A stretch of DNA of 64,000 nucleotides from Dermatobacter hominis (GTDB lineage Bacteria; Actinomycetota; Acidimicrobiia; Acidimicrobiales; Microtrichaceae): positions 2,356,001 through 2,420,000 of the forward strand of contig NZ_CP085840.1 in NCBI RefSeq assembly GCF_020715685.1, given 5' to 3'. The notes below the pieces were generated by a model. The model was given only the letters and a program-made list of their open reading frames with translations. It had not been told where the DNA came from and searched no databases. Position 1 is the stretch's first letter. Each line of letters opens with the position of its first letter. Shown one piece after another: positions 1 through 16,414 of the stretch. Made by a program: the position numbers and the translations under genes.

Positions 1-1
1 G

Positions 2-343
2 GAGCTCAAGGAGCAGAGCGGCGGGGCGAGCGTGCAGGTCACGCTCGTCGACGTCGGCGCCCTCGAGCGGGTGCGGGGGCTCATCGACGGCATCGTGCCC
101 GCCGGCGCCACCGGGTCGTTCGACGCCGAGGCCCGCACCGTGACCCTGCCGGTGGTGCAGACCGACCACGTGGTGCCCACCGTCGTGCGGGCGCTCGACG
201 ACGCCGGGATCGACGTGCTGGACGTCGCCGTGCGCCAGCCCACGCTCGACGACGTGTTCCTGCAGCTCACCGGGCACGCCGCCAGCGACGACGACGAAGA
301 GGCCGAGGGCGACGACGCCCCCCGAGGAGGAGCCCGCCGATGA
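2..343 (+). CDS. ABC transporter ATP-binding protein, C-terminal part (cut by window edge)
   Basis: Only the last 113 codons are present; the nucleotide-binding domain lies outside the window. The visible part matches the C-terminal region that follows the ATPase domain in DrrA-type drug exporter ATPases: a small alpha/beta domain ending in a [11 protein letters not shown] motif, which is typical of the family. A short acidic tail follows. The stop overlaps the start of the permease gene by 4 bp (ATGA), so the two are translated together as one exporter. The substrate cannot be told. Confidence 0.8.
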   Translation, partial: ELKEQSGGASVQVTLVDVGALERVRGLIDGIVPAGATGSFDAEARTVTLPVVQTDHVVPTVVRALDDAGIDVLDVAVRQPTLDDVFLQLTGHAASDDDEEAEGDDAPRGGARR

Positions 344-1176
344 CCGCCACCACCGTCCCCACCACCGCCGGCACCGACGGCGGTCGCGCCGCGCACACCG
401 TGCCCACCGGGCCCGCCTGGCTGGTCCGCGACATCTGGGCCGAGGCCGGACGCCACCTCATCGCCACGAAGCGGAACCCCGACCTTCTGGTGTTCGCCAC
501 GATCCAGCCGATCATGTTCGTGGTGCTGTTCGTCTACGTGTTCGGCGGCGCCATCCAGATCCCCGGCTACTCGAGCTACCAGCAGTTCGTGGTGCCCGGG
601 ATCTTCGCCCAGACGATCGTGTTCGGCTCCGCGTTCACCGCGCTCGGCATCGCCGAGGACATGCAGAAGGGCTTCATCGACCGCCTGCGGTCGCTGCCGA
701 TGTACCCCTCGGCCGTGCTGATCGGCCGCACCGTGTCGGACCTGCTGCGCAACACGTTCACGTTCTTCATCATGTTGATCGTCGGCCTGATCGTCGGCTT
801 CCGGCTCGAGGGCGGCCTCGGCGACGCCGTGATCGCCACGCTGCTGCTCCTGGCGTTCGCGTTCGCGTTCAGCTGGATCCAGGCGCTGATCGGCCTGTCG
901 GTGAAGTCGGTCGAGGCCGCCAACTCGGCGGGGTTCATCTGGATGTTCCCGATGACGTTCATCTCCTCGGCCTTCGTCGACCCGTCGACCATGCCGGGCT
1001 GGCTGCAGCCCATCGCCGACCACAACCCCTTCACCAAGGTCACCAACGCGGTCCGGGCGCTCTACAACGGCATGGACCCCGGCGCCGACCTCTGGATCGC
1101 CCTCGCCTGGGCGGTCGGCATCACCGTGGTCTTCGCCACCCTGTCGTTCCGGAAGTTCTCCTCGACCTCTCGCTGA
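340..1176 (+). CDS. ABC-2 type multidrug exporter permease (DrrB-like)
   Basis: A 278-residue integral membrane protein with about six hydrophobic segments (first at roughly residues 45-70, last near 250-270) and the ABC-2 permease layout. The central stretch with [19 protein letters not shown] is the cytoplasmic coupling region characteristic of DrrB/NodJ-type permeases. It is the partner of the ATPase ending just upstream (ATGA overlap). Family knowledge suggests efflux of a hydrophobic drug or lipid; nothing in the sequence gives the substrate. The gene runs convergently into rpsJ. Confidence 0.85.
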   Translation: MTATTVPTTAGTDGGRAAHTVPTGPAWLVRDIWAEAGRHLIATKRNPDLLVFATIQPIMFVVLFVYVFGGAIQIPGYSSYQQFVVPGIFAQTIVFGSAFTALGIAEDMQKGFIDRLRSLPMYPSAVLIGRTVSDLLRNTFTFFIMLIVGLIVGFRLEGGLGDAVIATLLLLAFAFAFSWIQALIGLSVKSVEAANSAGFIWMFPMTFISSAFVDPSTMPGWLQPIADHNPFTKVTNAVRALYNGMDPGADLWIALAWAVGITVVFATLSFRKFSSTSR

Positions 1177-1191
1177 GCCGCCCGGGCGCGC

Positions 1192-1219
1192 CACGGCCCG
1201 CCCCGAGGGGCGGGCCGTG
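1192..1219. terminator. bidirectional hairpin between convergent genes
   Basis: A perfect 13-bp inverted repeat (CACGGCCCGCCCC and its complement) with a 2-nt spacer lies midway between the permease stop and the rpsJ stop. There is no clear T-run on either side. Its position between convergent genes supports termination in both directions. Confidence 0.75.
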
Positions 1220-1243
1220 CGACGAGCTCCGGATCGACCGGGC

Positions 1244-1564
1244 TCAGGCGTTCTGGATCTTGATCTCGATGTCGACGCCGGCCGGGAGGTCGAGGCGCTG
1301 CAGGGAGTCGACCGTCTTGGGGGTCGGCTCGATGATGTCGATCAGCCGCTTGTGGATCCGCATCTCGAAGTGCTCGCGGGAGTCCTTGTCCTTGTGGGGC
1401 GAGCGGATGACGGTGAAGCGGTGCTTCTCCGTGGGGAGGGGGATCGGGCCACGGACCGACGCCTGGGTGCGGGTCACGGTCTCCACAATCTTCTTCGTCG
1501 ACTGGTCGATGACCTCGTGGTCGTAGGCCTTCAGGCGGATGCGGATCTTCTGGTCGGCTGCCAT
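1244..1564 (-). CDS. rpsJ: 30S ribosomal protein S10
   Basis: Full-length S10 of 106 residues beginning [17 protein letters not shown] and containing the conserved GPIPLPT and SREHFEMR segments. In family members it sits in the 30S head and also pairs with NusG/NusB in antitermination. It is separated from the rest of the S10 ribosomal operon: the next gene downstream is the convergent ABC permease, not rplC. Upstream it is 149 bp from an unrelated SRPBCC gene, and a promoter-like sequence lies in that gap, so it is probably transcribed on its own. Confidence 0.97.
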   Translation of the reverse strand: MAADQKIRIRLKAYDHEVIDQSTKKIVETVTRTQASVRGPIPLPTEKHRFTVIRSPHKDKDSREHFEMRIHKRLIDIIEPTPKTVDSLQRLDLPAGVDIEIKIQNA

Positions 1565-1657
1565 GGCGCACGTTCCTTCGTGTTCGCGGCCGCCCTGGCC
1601 GCACGGGTCTCATCGACTGTCAAGGAGCTCGCCCGGGCGGACCGGGCACGGCTGGCA

Positions 1658-1687
1658 ACGATAGCGGCCGGGCGACCGGCGCGGCAA
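1658..1687 (-). promoter_or_regulatory. putative promoter of rpsJ
   Basis: On the minus strand TTGCCG and TATCGT are separated by 18 nt, giving a plausible -35/-10 pair about 90 nt upstream of the rpsJ ATG. The same -10 hexamer, TATCGT, occurs upstream of tRNA-Tyr and tRNA-Trp in this window. A second -35-like TTGACA lies nearer to rpsJ but has no good -10 partner. Confidence 0.4.
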
Positions 1688-1713
1688 TCGGACCGCGACC
1701 CCGCGACGGCCGG

Positions 1714-2178
1714 TCACCTCGGTCCTTCGACGAAGGACTTCAGGCGCTGGAGCGTCGAGCCGAGGCCGTCGTCCATCTCGGCGTCGTGGGACCGGGCCCC
1801 GCCGAGCAGGAGCACGAACACCGAGGCCAGGAGCGGACGGCGCTTGTACATCTCCCGGCACTCCGTGACCACCGTGGCGTCGCCGGAGCGCTCGAAGCGG
1901 TACCGCCAGCGGGCGCCGCTCCCCTCGGTCTCGAACGCGAACTCCCTGCCCCGCTCCGCAGCGACCACCTCGTTGACCGTCGACCAGCGGACGCGACCGC
2001 GGCGGTTGGTGCCCTTGAACCGGGCGCCCACGGCGGGACCGCTCGCGCCCTTCAGCCACCTGCCGCCGGTGCACTCCGGGCTGAAGCGGCCCATCCCCGC
2101 CACGTCGGTGACGAGGTCGTAGAGCTGCTCCGGCGGTGCGTCGATCTCGACCGAGGCGCAGGCGTGGCCATCTGCCAT
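1714..2178 (-). CDS. SRPBCC (START-like) family protein, polyketide cyclase/dehydrase type
   Basis: A 154-residue protein starting MADGHACASVEIDAPPEQLYDLVTDV, the usual first strand and helix of the SRPBCC hydrophobic-cavity fold. The mid-region WRYRFERSGDATVVTECREM forms the later strands. The ATG at 2178 is preferred because the fold begins there and upstream codons overlap the tuf terminator. Members bind lipids or small hydrophobic ligands and usually have no assignable enzyme activity. It is unusual to find one between tuf and rpsJ. The function here is unknown. Confidence 0.8.
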   Translation of the reverse strand: MADGHACASVEIDAPPEQLYDLVTDVAGMGRFSPECTGGRWLKGASGPAVGARFKGTNRRGRVRWSTVNEVVAAERGREFAFETEGSGARWRYRFERSGDATVVTECREMYKRRPLLASVFVLLLGGARSHDAEMDDGLGSTLQRLKSFVEGPR

Positions 2179-2220
2179 GCGCGGACCATAGCCGGCACCC
2201 TCGCCGCGACCCCGGAACGA

Positions 2221-2248
2221 CGAAGGGCGCCCCGTGGGGCGCCCTTCG
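2221..2248 (-). terminator. terminator after tuf copy 1
   Basis: A perfect 13-bp stem (CGAAGGGCGCCCC) with a GT spacer begins 34 bp beyond the tuf stop on the minus strand. No T-run follows, as is common for GC-rich actinobacterial terminators. Confidence 0.75.
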
Positions 2249-2267
2249 AATCGAACCGTGCGGTCCG

Positions 2268-3524
<1,257 letters not shown>

Positions 3525-3575
3525 GACTGGCTGCAGACGCGCCGGCGGTCAGCACCGCGCGGCCCGGTGGCGCGT

Positions 3576-3594
3576 CCCGGCCGAGGGGGCCGGG
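3576..3594 (-). terminator. hairpin between fusA and tuf
   Basis: A 7-bp GC stem (CCCGGCC/GGCCGGG) with a 5-nt loop starts 13 nt after the fusA stop. It could attenuate read-through into tuf; no T-run. Confidence 0.45.
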
Positions 3595-3607
3595 CGCACC
3601 GGGGTGA

Positions 3608-5704
<2,097 letters not shown>

Positions 5705-5806
5705 CGTCTCTGTCTCAGTCGCTCGTGGAGGTGCGGTGGGGGGATTGCGTGATCGGGACCCGGTCACGCAGCGGCGGACCGGATCGGCCGGCTCGGGCGA
5801 GCCGGC

Positions 5807-6277
5807 TCAGAAGCGGTAGTGGGCGAAGGCCCGGTTGGACTCCGCCATCTTGTGCAGGTCTTCCTTGCGCTTGGCCGCCGCGCCCACGCCGTTGCTGGCG
5901 TCGAGCAGCTCGTTGGCCAGGCGCTCGGACATCGAGCGCTCGCGGCGCTGGCGGGCGTAGCCGACGACCCAGCGGATGGCGAGCGTGTTGGCCCGGGTCG
6001 GCTTGACCTCGACGGGGACCTGGTAGGTGGCGCCACCGACCCGCCGGCTCTTGACCTCGAGCTGCGGCTTCACGTTGTCGATGGCTCGCTTCAGCGTGAC
6101 CACCGGGTCGGTCCCGGTCTTCTCCTCGATCGTCGAGAGGGCGTCGTAGACGATCTTCTCCGCGGTGGAGCGCTTGCCCCGCTGCAGGACCTTGTTGACG
6201 ACCTGCGTGACGAGCACCGACCGGTAGATGGGATCGGGCTGGAGCTGGCGGCGGGGGGCGGGACCCTTGCGGGGCAT
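5807..6277 (-). CDS. rpsG: 30S ribosomal protein S7
   Basis: Complete S7 of 156 residues beginning [18 protein letters not shown] and ending in the conserved AFAHYRF. S7 starts assembly of the 30S head domain and in many bacteria represses its own str operon. It begins 1 nt after the rpsL stop, so translation is coupled. Confidence 0.97.
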   Translation of the reverse strand: MPRKGPAPRRQLQPDPIYRSVLVTQVVNKVLQRGKRSTAEKIVYDALSTIEEKTGTDPVVTLKRAIDNVKPQLEVKSRRVGGATYQVPVEVKPTRANTLAIRWVVGYARQRRERSMSERLANELLDASNGVGAAAKRKEDLHKMAESNRAFAHYRF

Positions 6278-6278
6278 G

Positions 6279-6650
6279 TCAGGACTCCTTCTTGGCGCCG
6301 TAGCGCGAACGTGCCTGCTTGCGGTCGCGGACGCCGGAGGTGTCGAGCGTGCCGCGGATGATCTTGTAGCGAACGCCGGGGAGGTCCTTCACACGACCGC
6401 CGCGGACGAGCACCATCGAGTGCTCCTGGAGGTTGTGGCCCTCACCCGGGATGTAGGCCGTGACCTCGATGCCGCTCGACAGGCGCACACGGGCGACCTT
6501 GCGGAGCGCCGAGTTCGGCTTCTTGGGGGTCGAGGTGAACACGCGCGTGCAGACCCCGCGGCGCTGGGGCGCGCCCTTCAGCGCCGGCGTGGACTCCTTG
6601 CGGCGCTTGGTCTGACGGCCCTTGCGGACCAGCTGCTCGATCGTGGGCAC
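6279..6650 (-). CDS. rpsL: 30S ribosomal protein S12
   Basis: S12 of 123 residues at the decoding centre. Both lysines whose substitution gives streptomycin resistance in other bacteria are wild type here (in [11 protein letters not shown] and [10 protein letters not shown]). The start is a GTG ([10 protein letters not shown] follows) preceded by an AGAGG ribosome site 7 nt away; this gives the normal family length, whereas upstream in-frame ATGs would add non-conserved sequence. It is first gene of rpsL-rpsG-fusA, with its own promoter-like element upstream. Confidence 0.96.
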   Translation of the reverse strand: MPTIEQLVRKGRQTKRRKESTPALKGAPQRRGVCTRVFTSTPKKPNSALRKVARVRLSSGIEVTAYIPGEGHNLQEHSMVLVRGGRVKDLPGVRYKIIRGTLDTSGVRDRKQARSRYGAKKES

Positions 6651-6873
6651 GGTGAACCTCTGTTCTTGCGTTGCGTCGTGTCGTTGAGGTGGCTGTCGTG
6701 GTCTGGCGGCGAGGCCCGCACCCGCGCAGGGCGCCGCTGCGGGCCTGTTCGACGTCTCGGGCGAACCCCGACACGGCCGGCACGCGACGGGCGCACGCCG
6801 GAGCGGAGATCGCACTGGGCCCTCGTCGGGCTCGGGGCGCGTGGCGCCTCGTCCCCGGTTGGGCGACCGGTAG
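6651..6873 (-). promoter_or_regulatory. rpsL operon leader
   Basis: This gene-free stretch of about 220 nt lies between the putative promoter and the rpsL GTG. It holds several GC-rich inverted repeats, the clearest joining GCCCGCA near 6720 with TGCGGGC near 6745. A structured 5' leader is plausible because str operons are often autoregulated by S7, but I see no recognisable S7-binding mimic. Confidence 0.3.
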
Positions 6874-6902
6874 AGGTTAGGGCCGGGGTGGAGCGGTGGC
6901 AA
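6874..6902 (-). promoter_or_regulatory. putative promoter of rpsL-rpsG-fusA
   Basis: Minus-strand TTGCCA and TAACCT are separated by exactly 17 nt. The pair lies immediately beyond the hairpin that follows rpoC, which is where a separate str-operon promoter would be expected. Confidence 0.45.
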
Positions 6903-6903
6903 A

Positions 6904-6922
6904 CCCCCCGCCGGGCGGGGGG
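6904..6922 (-). terminator. terminator after rpoC
   Basis: Stem of seven pairs (CCCCCCG with CGGGGGG), loop of five, located 13 nt beyond the rpoC stop. On the minus strand it is followed by TTTG, a short T-run. It separates rpoBC from the rpsL promoter. Confidence 0.65.
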
Positions 6923-6935
6923 CATGCCACGGAGC

Positions 6936-10916
<3,981 letters not shown>

Positions 10917-10936
10917 GGGGGTGGGTCGTTCCTCTC

Positions 10937-13900
10937 TCAGCGACGCTCCGCCTGGCGGCGGGCGTCGTCCTCGTCGGATCCGCGCTCGGGCCGGGACAGG
11001 TCGATGCCCAGCTCCTCGGCAGCACGGAAGAAGTCCTCGTCGAGCTCACGCATCTTGATCTCCTCGCCCGTGCGGGAGAGGACCTCGACGTTCAGGCAGA
11101 GCGCCTGCATCTCCTTGATGAGCACCTTGAAGCTCTCGGGGATGCCGGGCTCGGGGATGTTCTCGCCCTTGACGATCGCCTCGTAGACCTTGACGCGGCC
11201 GAGGGTGTCGTCGGACTTGATGGTCAGCAGCTCCTGGAGGCAGTACGCCGCGCCGTAGGCCTCGAGCGCCCACACCTCCATCTCACCGAAGCGCTGGCCA
11301 CCGAACTGGGCCTTACCGCCGAGCGGCTGCTGGGTGATCATGGAGTACGGACCCGTCGAGCGGGCGTGGATCTTGTCGTCCACGAGGTGGGCGAGCTTCA
11401 GGATGTAGGCGTAGCCCACGGTCACCGGGTTGTCGTAGCGCTCGCCGGTGCGGCCGTTGTAGAGCGTGGCCTTGCCGTCGGTGCCGATGAGCCGGCCGCC
11501 GTCGCCGTAGTCGGGGCGGACCGACTCGGGCTCGACGTTCGAGAAGATCGTCTTGATCGTCGGGTGCTGGCCCGCCATCTCGGTCTCGTCCCACTTGGCG
11601 CCGTCGAACACCGGGGTGGCGACGAGCGTGGCGGGACGGGTGGTCGGACGCGTCTTGGTCTCGGTGCCGCGGATGGGCGCCTCGCCCACGTGCTTGTCAC
11701 CGTCGTCCCAGCCCCAGCGGGCGGCCCAGCCCAGGTGCGTCTCGAGCACCTGGCCCACGTTCATGCGGGAGGGGACGCCGAGCGGGTTCAGGATGATGTC
11801 GACCGGGGTGCCGTCCTCGAGGAACGGCATGTCCTCGATCGGCAGGATGCGGGAGATCACGCCCTTGTTGCCGTGGCGGCCGGCGAGCTTGTCCCCGACG
11901 GAGATCTTGCGCTTCTGGGCGACGTAGACGCGGACCAGCTGGTTCACGCCCGGGGGCAGCTCGTGCTCGTCGTCGCGGCTGAACACCTTGACGTCGATGA
12001 CCTTGCCGGACTCGCCGTGGGGCACCTTCAGCGAGGTGTCGCGCACCTCGCGGGCCTTCTCGCCGAAGATCGCTCGGAGCAGCCGCTCCTCGGGCGTGAG
12101 CTCGGTCTCGCCCTTGGGGGTGACCTTGCCGACGAGCACGTCGCCCGGGTCGACCTCGGCGCCGACGCGGATGATGCCGCGCTCGTCGAGGTCCATCAGG
12201 ATCTCCTCGGAGAGGTTCGGGATGTCCCGGGTGATCTCCTCGGGGCCCAGCTTCGTGTCGCGGGCGTCGACCTCGTGCTCGTGGATGTGGATCGACGTCA
12301 GGACGTCGTCCTTGACCAGGCGCTCCGAGAGGATGATGGCGTCCTCGAAGTTGTAGCCCTCCCACGGCATGAAGGCGACGAGCAGGTTCTTGCCCAGCGC
12401 CAGCTCGCCGTTGTCGGTCGAGGGGCCCTCGGCCAGCACGTCGCCGGCGGACACCTTCTGGCCCTCGGCCACGGCGGGCCGCTGGTTGATGCAGGTGTCC
12501 TGGTTCGAGCGCTCGAACTTGTGCAGGCGGTAGGTGACCCGGCCGGCCTTCTTGTAGTCGACGACGATCTGGCTGCCGTCGACGTCGATGACCGTGCCGT
12601 CCTCGGCGGCCAGGATCATGTCGGCGGCGTCGCGGGCGGCGCGCACCTCCATGCCGGTGCCGATGTAGGGCGCCTCGGCCCGCAGCAGCGGCACGGCCTG
12701 CTTCTGCATGTTGGCGCCCATGAGCGCCCGGTTCGCGTCGTCGTGCTCGAGGAACGGGATCAGCGCGGTGCCGACCGACACGATCTGGCGCGGCGACACG
12801 TCCATGAGCTGGACCTCCTCGGGGGCCACCGCGGAGATCTCCGTGGTGGCGCCGAGGAACTCGTCGCGCTCGAGCTGGAGCTTCAGGTCCGACAGCGAGG
12901 CGGCCTGCGGCGAGCGCCGCACGAGCACGCGGTCGGCGGTGAACTTGCCGTCGGGACCGATCGGCGTGTTCGCCTGGGCGACGATGTACTCCTCCTCCTC
13001 GTCGGCGGGGAGGAACACGATCTCGTCGGTGACCTTGCCGTTCTCGACCTTCCGGTACGGCGTCTCGATGAAGCCGAACTGGTTGACGCGGGCGAAGGTC
13101 GCCAGCGCGCCCTGGAGGCCGATGTTCGGACCCTCGGGCGTCTCGATCGGGCACATGCGGCCGTAGTGGCTGAAGTGCACGTCGCGGACCTCGAAGCCCG
13201 CCCGCTCACGGCTGAGGCCACCGGGGCCGAGCGCCGAGAGGCGACGGCGGTGGTTCAGGCCCGACAGCGGGTTGACCTGGTCCATGAACTGCGACAGCTG
13301 GGAGGTCCCGAAGAACTCCTTGATGGCCGCGACCACCGGGCGGATGTTGATCAGCGTGGTCGGGGTGATCGCCTCGACGTCCTGGGTGGTCATGCGCTCG
13401 CGCACGACCCGCTCCATGCGGGACAGGCCGATGCGGACCTGGTTCTGGATGAGCTCGCCGACCGAGCGGATGCGCCGGTTGGCGAAGTGGTCCTGGTCGT
13501 CCAGGCGGTAGCCGTGGGTGCCGGCGGCCAGGTTGAGCAGGTACGTCGTCGCGGCGAGGACCTCGCAGCGGCTCAGCACCGGCTGGTCGGGATCGGGCAC
13601 GTCGAGGAGGCCGGCGAGCTGCGGGAACTGCTCCTGCAGGCGCTCGATCTCCGGGCCGAGCTTGCGGTTCAGCTTGTAGCGCCCGACGCGGCTCAGGTCG
13701 TAGCGGCGCGGCTCGAAGAAGGCGTTGTTGAAGTAGTTGCGCGCCGAGTCCACGGTGGCGGGCTCACCCGGGCGGGCCCGCTTGTAGATCTCGATGATCG
13801 CCTCCTCCTGGGTGGGGGCGAGCTCGCGGTCCTTCTCCCACTGGCCCTCGAGGAAGTCGAAGTGGCGCACGAAGGCCTCGAGGAACCCGGGGGCGTTCTC

Positions 13901-14539
13901 CTCGTCGTAGCCGAGGGCGCGCAGCAGCACGAACAGCGAGAGGCGGCGCTTGCGGGCGACGCGGGTGCCGGCCGTCGGGTCCTTGCCGGGCTTCTGCTCG
14001 ACGTCGAACTCGATCCACTCGCCGCGGTAGGGGTGGATCGTGCCGGTGACCAGCTGGTGCTTGGACAGGTTCCGCAGGCGGAACCGCTCACCCGGCTGGA
14101 AGATGACGCCCGGGGACCGGACGAGCTGGCTCACCACGACGCGCTCGGTGCCGTTGATGATGAACGTGCCCTTGTCGGTCATCATCGGGAAGTCCCCCAT
14201 GAAGACCGTCTGCTCCTTGATCTCGCCGGTGTTGGCGTTCATGAAGCGGGCGCGGGCGAAGATCGGCGCGGAGAAGGTCATGTCCTTCTCCTTGCACTCC
14301 TCCACCGTGAACTTGGGCGGAGGGCGCAGGTCCTCGTCGAACGGATCGAACTCCAGCTCGAGGCTGAGGGTCTCGGTGAAGTCCTTGATCGGCGAGATGT
14401 CGCGGAACGCATCGGCCAGGCCCTGCTCGACGAACCAGCGGAAGGACTCCCGCTGGATGGCGATCAGGTCCGGGAGGTCGAGGACCTCTTCGAGGTTCGC
14501 GAACGAATAGCGGTCGCGGAAGTTGACGCGAGAGGACAA
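10937..14539 (-). CDS. rpoB: DNA-directed RNA polymerase subunit beta
   Basis: Beta subunit of 1200 residues. The start is TTG with GGGAG 8 nt upstream; mycobacterial rpoB also uses TTG. The rifampicin pocket (about residues 408-440) reads [21 protein letters not shown]. The key D516, H526 and S531 equivalents (E. coli numbering) are wild type, but N518 is V, T525 is N and K527 is R. The active-site region with [13 protein letters not shown] is present. A promoter-like pair lies about 150 nt upstream, after a palindrome that follows rplL, so rpoBC probably combines read-through with its own promoter. Confidence 0.98.
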   Translation of the reverse strand: MSSRVNFRDRYSFANLEEVLDLPDLIAIQRESFRWFVEQGLADAFRDISPIKDFTETLSLELEFDPFDEDLRPPPKFTVEECKEKDMTFSAPIFARARFMNANTGEIKEQTVFMGDFPMMTDKGTFIINGTERVVVSQLVRSPGVIFQPGERFRLRNLSKHQLVTGTIHPYRGEWIEFDVEQKPGKDPTAGTRVARKRRLSLFVLLRALGYDEENAPGFLEAFVRHFDFLEGQWEKDRELAPTQEEAIIEIYKRARPGEPATVDSARNYFNNAFFEPRRYDLSRVGRYKLNRKLGPEIERLQEQFPQLAGLLDVPDPDQPVLSRCEVLAATTYLLNLAAGTHGYRLDDQDHFANRRIRSVGELIQNQVRIGLSRMERVVRERMTTQDVEAITPTTLINIRPVVAAIKEFFGTSQLSQFMDQVNPLSGLNHRRRLSALGPGGLSRERAGFEVRDVHFSHYGRMCPIETPEGPNIGLQGALATFARVNQFGFIETPYRKVENGKVTDEIVFLPADEEEEYIVAQANTPIGPDGKFTADRVLVRRSPQAASLSDLKLQLERDEFLGATTEISAVAPEEVQLMDVSPRQIVSVGTALIPFLEHDDANRALMGANMQKQAVPLLRAEAPYIGTGMEVRAARDAADMILAAEDGTVIDVDGSQIVVDYKKAGRVTYRLHKFERSNQDTCINQRPAVAEGQKVSAGDVLAEGPSTDNGELALGKNLLVAFMPWEGYNFEDAIILSERLVKDDVLTSIHIHEHEVDARDTKLGPEEITRDIPNLSEEILMDLDERGIIRVGAEVDPGDVLVGKVTPKGETELTPEERLLRAIFGEKAREVRDTSLKVPHGESGKVIDVKVFSRDDEHELPPGVNQLVRVYVAQKRKISVGDKLAGRHGNKGVISRILPIEDMPFLEDGTPVDIILNPLGVPSRMNVGQVLETHLGWAARWGWDDGDKHVGEAPIRGTETKTRPTTRPATLVATPVFDGAKWDETEMAGQHPTIKTIFSNVEPESVRPDYGDGGRLIGTDGKATLYNGRTGERYDNPVTVGYAYILKLAHLVDDKIHARSTGPYSMITQQPLGGKAQFGGQRFGEMEVWALEAYGAAYCLQELLTIKSDDTLGRVKVYEAIVKGENIPEPGIPESFKVLIKEMQALCLNVEVLSRTGEEIKMRELDEDFFRAAEELGIDLSRPERGSDEDDARRQAERR

Positions 14540-14683
14540 GGAGCTACTCCCTGTTGCTGGGCGAGCGGTGGGCGCTGGGCGGGCGGCGGGTGGTCACCGG
14601 GTCCGGGGCGCGCATCGTCGAAGCGGAACTTCCTGGCAGAAGGGGTGCTTCGGATGACGAACGGCAGGGCACGGCAACCGAAC

Positions 14684-14712
14684 AGAATACGCGGACGTAC
14701 AGGGTCGGTCAA
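14684..14712 (-). promoter_or_regulatory. putative rpoBC promoter
   Basis: Minus strand TTGACC, 17-nt spacer, TATTCT: the best sigma-70-like match I found in the window. It sits 145-173 nt upstream of the rpoB TTG, inside the 396-bp gene-free gap between rplL and rpoB. Confidence 0.6.
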
Positions 14713-14860
14713 GCAGCCCGGAACAGGCCGACGAGGTCGCAGCCCCTCTTCCTGAGAGGGCACCGCGACGACCGTGGCGTTCGGCTCCGGGGAGCGTACG
14801 AAGGCGGCTCCCCGGGGTCAAGCACCCTCGTGGTTCCGCGCCCGCCCCCAAAACGGCGAA

Positions 14861-14904
14861 CTGGCTGTCGCTCTGCCGGCCTGGACCGGAAGAACGACAG
14901 CCAG
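14861..14904. repeat. imperfect palindrome between rplL and rpoB (repeat family member 1)
   Basis: Arms of about 19 nt (beginning CTGGCTGTCG, ending CGACAGCCAG) with two mismatches and a short loop, 31 nt past the rplL stop. It is nearly the same sequence as the perfect palindrome at 27548-27595, which lies the same distance past acs. The rest of 14540-14935 holds only the rpoB promoter and no gene. The position matches the known rplL-rpoB attenuator of other bacteria. Confidence 0.7.
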
Positions 14905-14935
14905 AACGCAGTGCTCGGCGCAGCCGAGCGTCAGG

Positions 14936-15325
14936 TCACTTGACCTCGACGCTGCCGCCGGCGGCCTCGAGGGCCTCCTTGGCCTTGTCGGCCTCATCCT
15001 TGGAGACGCCCTCGAGCACCGGCTTGGGGGCCGACTCCACGAGGTCCTTGGCCTCCTTGAGACCCAGGCTCGTGAGGCCGCGGACCTCCTTGATGACCTG
15101 GATCTTCTTGTCGCCGGCGTCGGTCAGCACGACGTCGAAGCTGGTCTTCTCCTCCTCGGCGCCGCCGGCGTCACCGCCGCCGCCACCGGCCGGAGCGGCC
15201 GCCGCCACGGCCACCGGGGCCGCCGCGGTCACGCCGAAGCGCTCCTCGAACTCGCTCAGCAGCTCGGAGAGCTCGAGCACCGTCATGCTGGAGATCGCGT
15301 CGAGGATCTCTTCCTTGGTCGCCAT
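14936..15325 (-). CDS. rplL: 50S ribosomal protein L7/L12
   Basis: L7/L12 of 129 residues: an N-terminal dimerisation helix ([14 protein letters not shown]), an Ala/Gly-rich hinge at about 35-60 that is unusually glycine rich, and the C-terminal factor-binding domain with [20 protein letters not shown]. The ATG at 15325 has GGAG 8 nt upstream and lies 5 nt after the rplJ stop; an in-frame GTG three codons earlier is too close to the ribosome site. L12 forms the stalk that recruits EF-Tu and EF-G. Confidence 0.96.
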   Translation of the reverse strand: MATKEEILDAISSMTVLELSELLSEFEERFGVTAAAPVAVAAAAPAGGGGGDAGGAEEEKTSFDVVLTDAGDKKIQVIKEVRGLTSLGLKEAKDLVESAPKPVLEGVSKDEADKAKEALEAAGGSVEVK

Positions 15326-15330
15326 GTCTG

Positions 15331-16068
15331 TCACTCCTCTTCCTGTGCGGTGTCGTCGGCGCTCGCCTCGACCGCGTCCCCATCGTCGGGGGTCTCGTCC
15401 TGGTCCGTGTCCTCTGCCGGGGCGGCATCTGCCGCCTCGGCCTCAGCGGTGTCCGCTGGATCTGCCTCGGCAGTCGTGTCCGCGTCGTCGTCCGCTGCTG
15501 CGGACTCCGTCGCGGGGGCCGCGGTGCTCGCACCGCCCTGCTCGATCAGCGCCTGCAGCGCGTACGCCATCTTCTGGGGGATGGCGTTGAGCAGGCTGGC
15601 GAAGTTCTGCATGGGCGCAGCCATGCCACCGGCGAGACGAGCGAGCAGCTCCTCCCGGGGTGCGACCTCCGCCAGGCGCGACAGCGCCGCCTCGTCGAGC
15701 AGCGAGTCGCCCAGCACGCCGCCCTTGAGGACCAACAGCGGGTTGGCCTTCGCGAACGTCTTGAGGGCCTTCGCCACCGTCACGACATCGCCCGGCGTGC
15801 CGTCGGCCTTGTCGCCGACGAACGTGAGCGCCGTCGGTCCGAGCAGCTGCTCGTCGAGCGCCAGGTCCAACGCCGTCGTGGCCCGCCGCACGAGCGTGTT
15901 CTTGTACACGCGGTACTCGCCGCCGGCCTCGCGCAGCGAGGTCCGCAGGTCCTGCAGGTCACGAACCGTCAGGCCGCGGTACTCGGTGATGATCACGGCG
16001 TCCGCGTCCTGGAACTTGTCCTTGACCTCGTCCACCACGGCCACCTTGTCCGGCCTCGGGTTCTCCAT
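15331..16068 (-). CDS. rplJ: 50S ribosomal protein L10 with acidic C-terminal tail
   Basis: The first ~178 residues are an ordinary L10 ([24 protein letters not shown]), the base of the L12 stalk. Residues about 180-245 form an extra tail made almost only of Ala, Asp, Glu and Thr, rare in the family, whose members are usually 165-180 residues. The tail lies next to the helix that binds L12 dimers. It is paired with rplL (5-nt gap) and preceded by a long leader, as expected for the L10-L12 autoregulated operon. Confidence 0.95.
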   Translation of the reverse strand: MENPRPDKVAVVDEVKDKFQDADAVIITEYRGLTVRDLQDLRTSLREAGGEYRVYKNTLVRRATTALDLALDEQLLGPTALTFVGDKADGTPGDVVTVAKALKTFAKANPLLVLKGGVLGDSLLDEAALSRLAEVAPREELLARLAGGMAAPMQNFASLLNAIPQKMAYALQALIEQGGASTAAPATESAAADDDADTTAEADPADTAEAEAADAAPAEDTDQDETPDDGDAVEASADDTAQEEE

Positions 16069-16414
16069 CTGACACCTCCTTCCGTCATGCTAGGGGGCCG
16101 CCTGCTCCCGGGAGGGAGGGCGACCCGCTTCCTGTGGTCGGGATCCGGCGCCCGCAACAGCGGACGCCTCCTCGACCGGCCACAGGGGACGGCGTTCGGA
16201 TCAGGTGTCCACCTACCCAGGTGGGCCGGTGCCTCGGGTCCGCCGTGGCGGTCCGATGCCGGGCCCGTTCTGCACCGTCCGGTGCGCCGGGGGTCTCTGG
16301 CGAGTGTCAGATCTCGTGTCCCCCGGAGGGGGACCGGTCGATGCTACCGGACCGCTCGGGCCCGGCACCACCGCCGAAGGGTCGCGCCGCGGTCGGGGCG
16401 GCGCGCCGGTCGGG
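16069..16414 (-). promoter_or_regulatory. rplJ leader (probable L10 autoregulatory region)
   Basis: A 346-bp gene-free gap between rplA and rplJ. It contains an 8-bp hairpin at 16383-16405 just past rplA (CGCGCCGC), which may terminate rplKA transcripts. A 7-bp hairpin at 16318-16334 (GTCCCCC) is followed on the minus strand by lower-GC sequence including GAGATCTGACACTCG. Long leaders here bind L10-L12 in many bacteria; I could not match the known consensus by eye. Confidence 0.45.

Noticed and set aside
14554-14943. Possible gene in the rplL-rpoB gap on the plus strand
   Set aside because: It spans the palindrome and the rpoB promoter, has no family features and runs against the operon.
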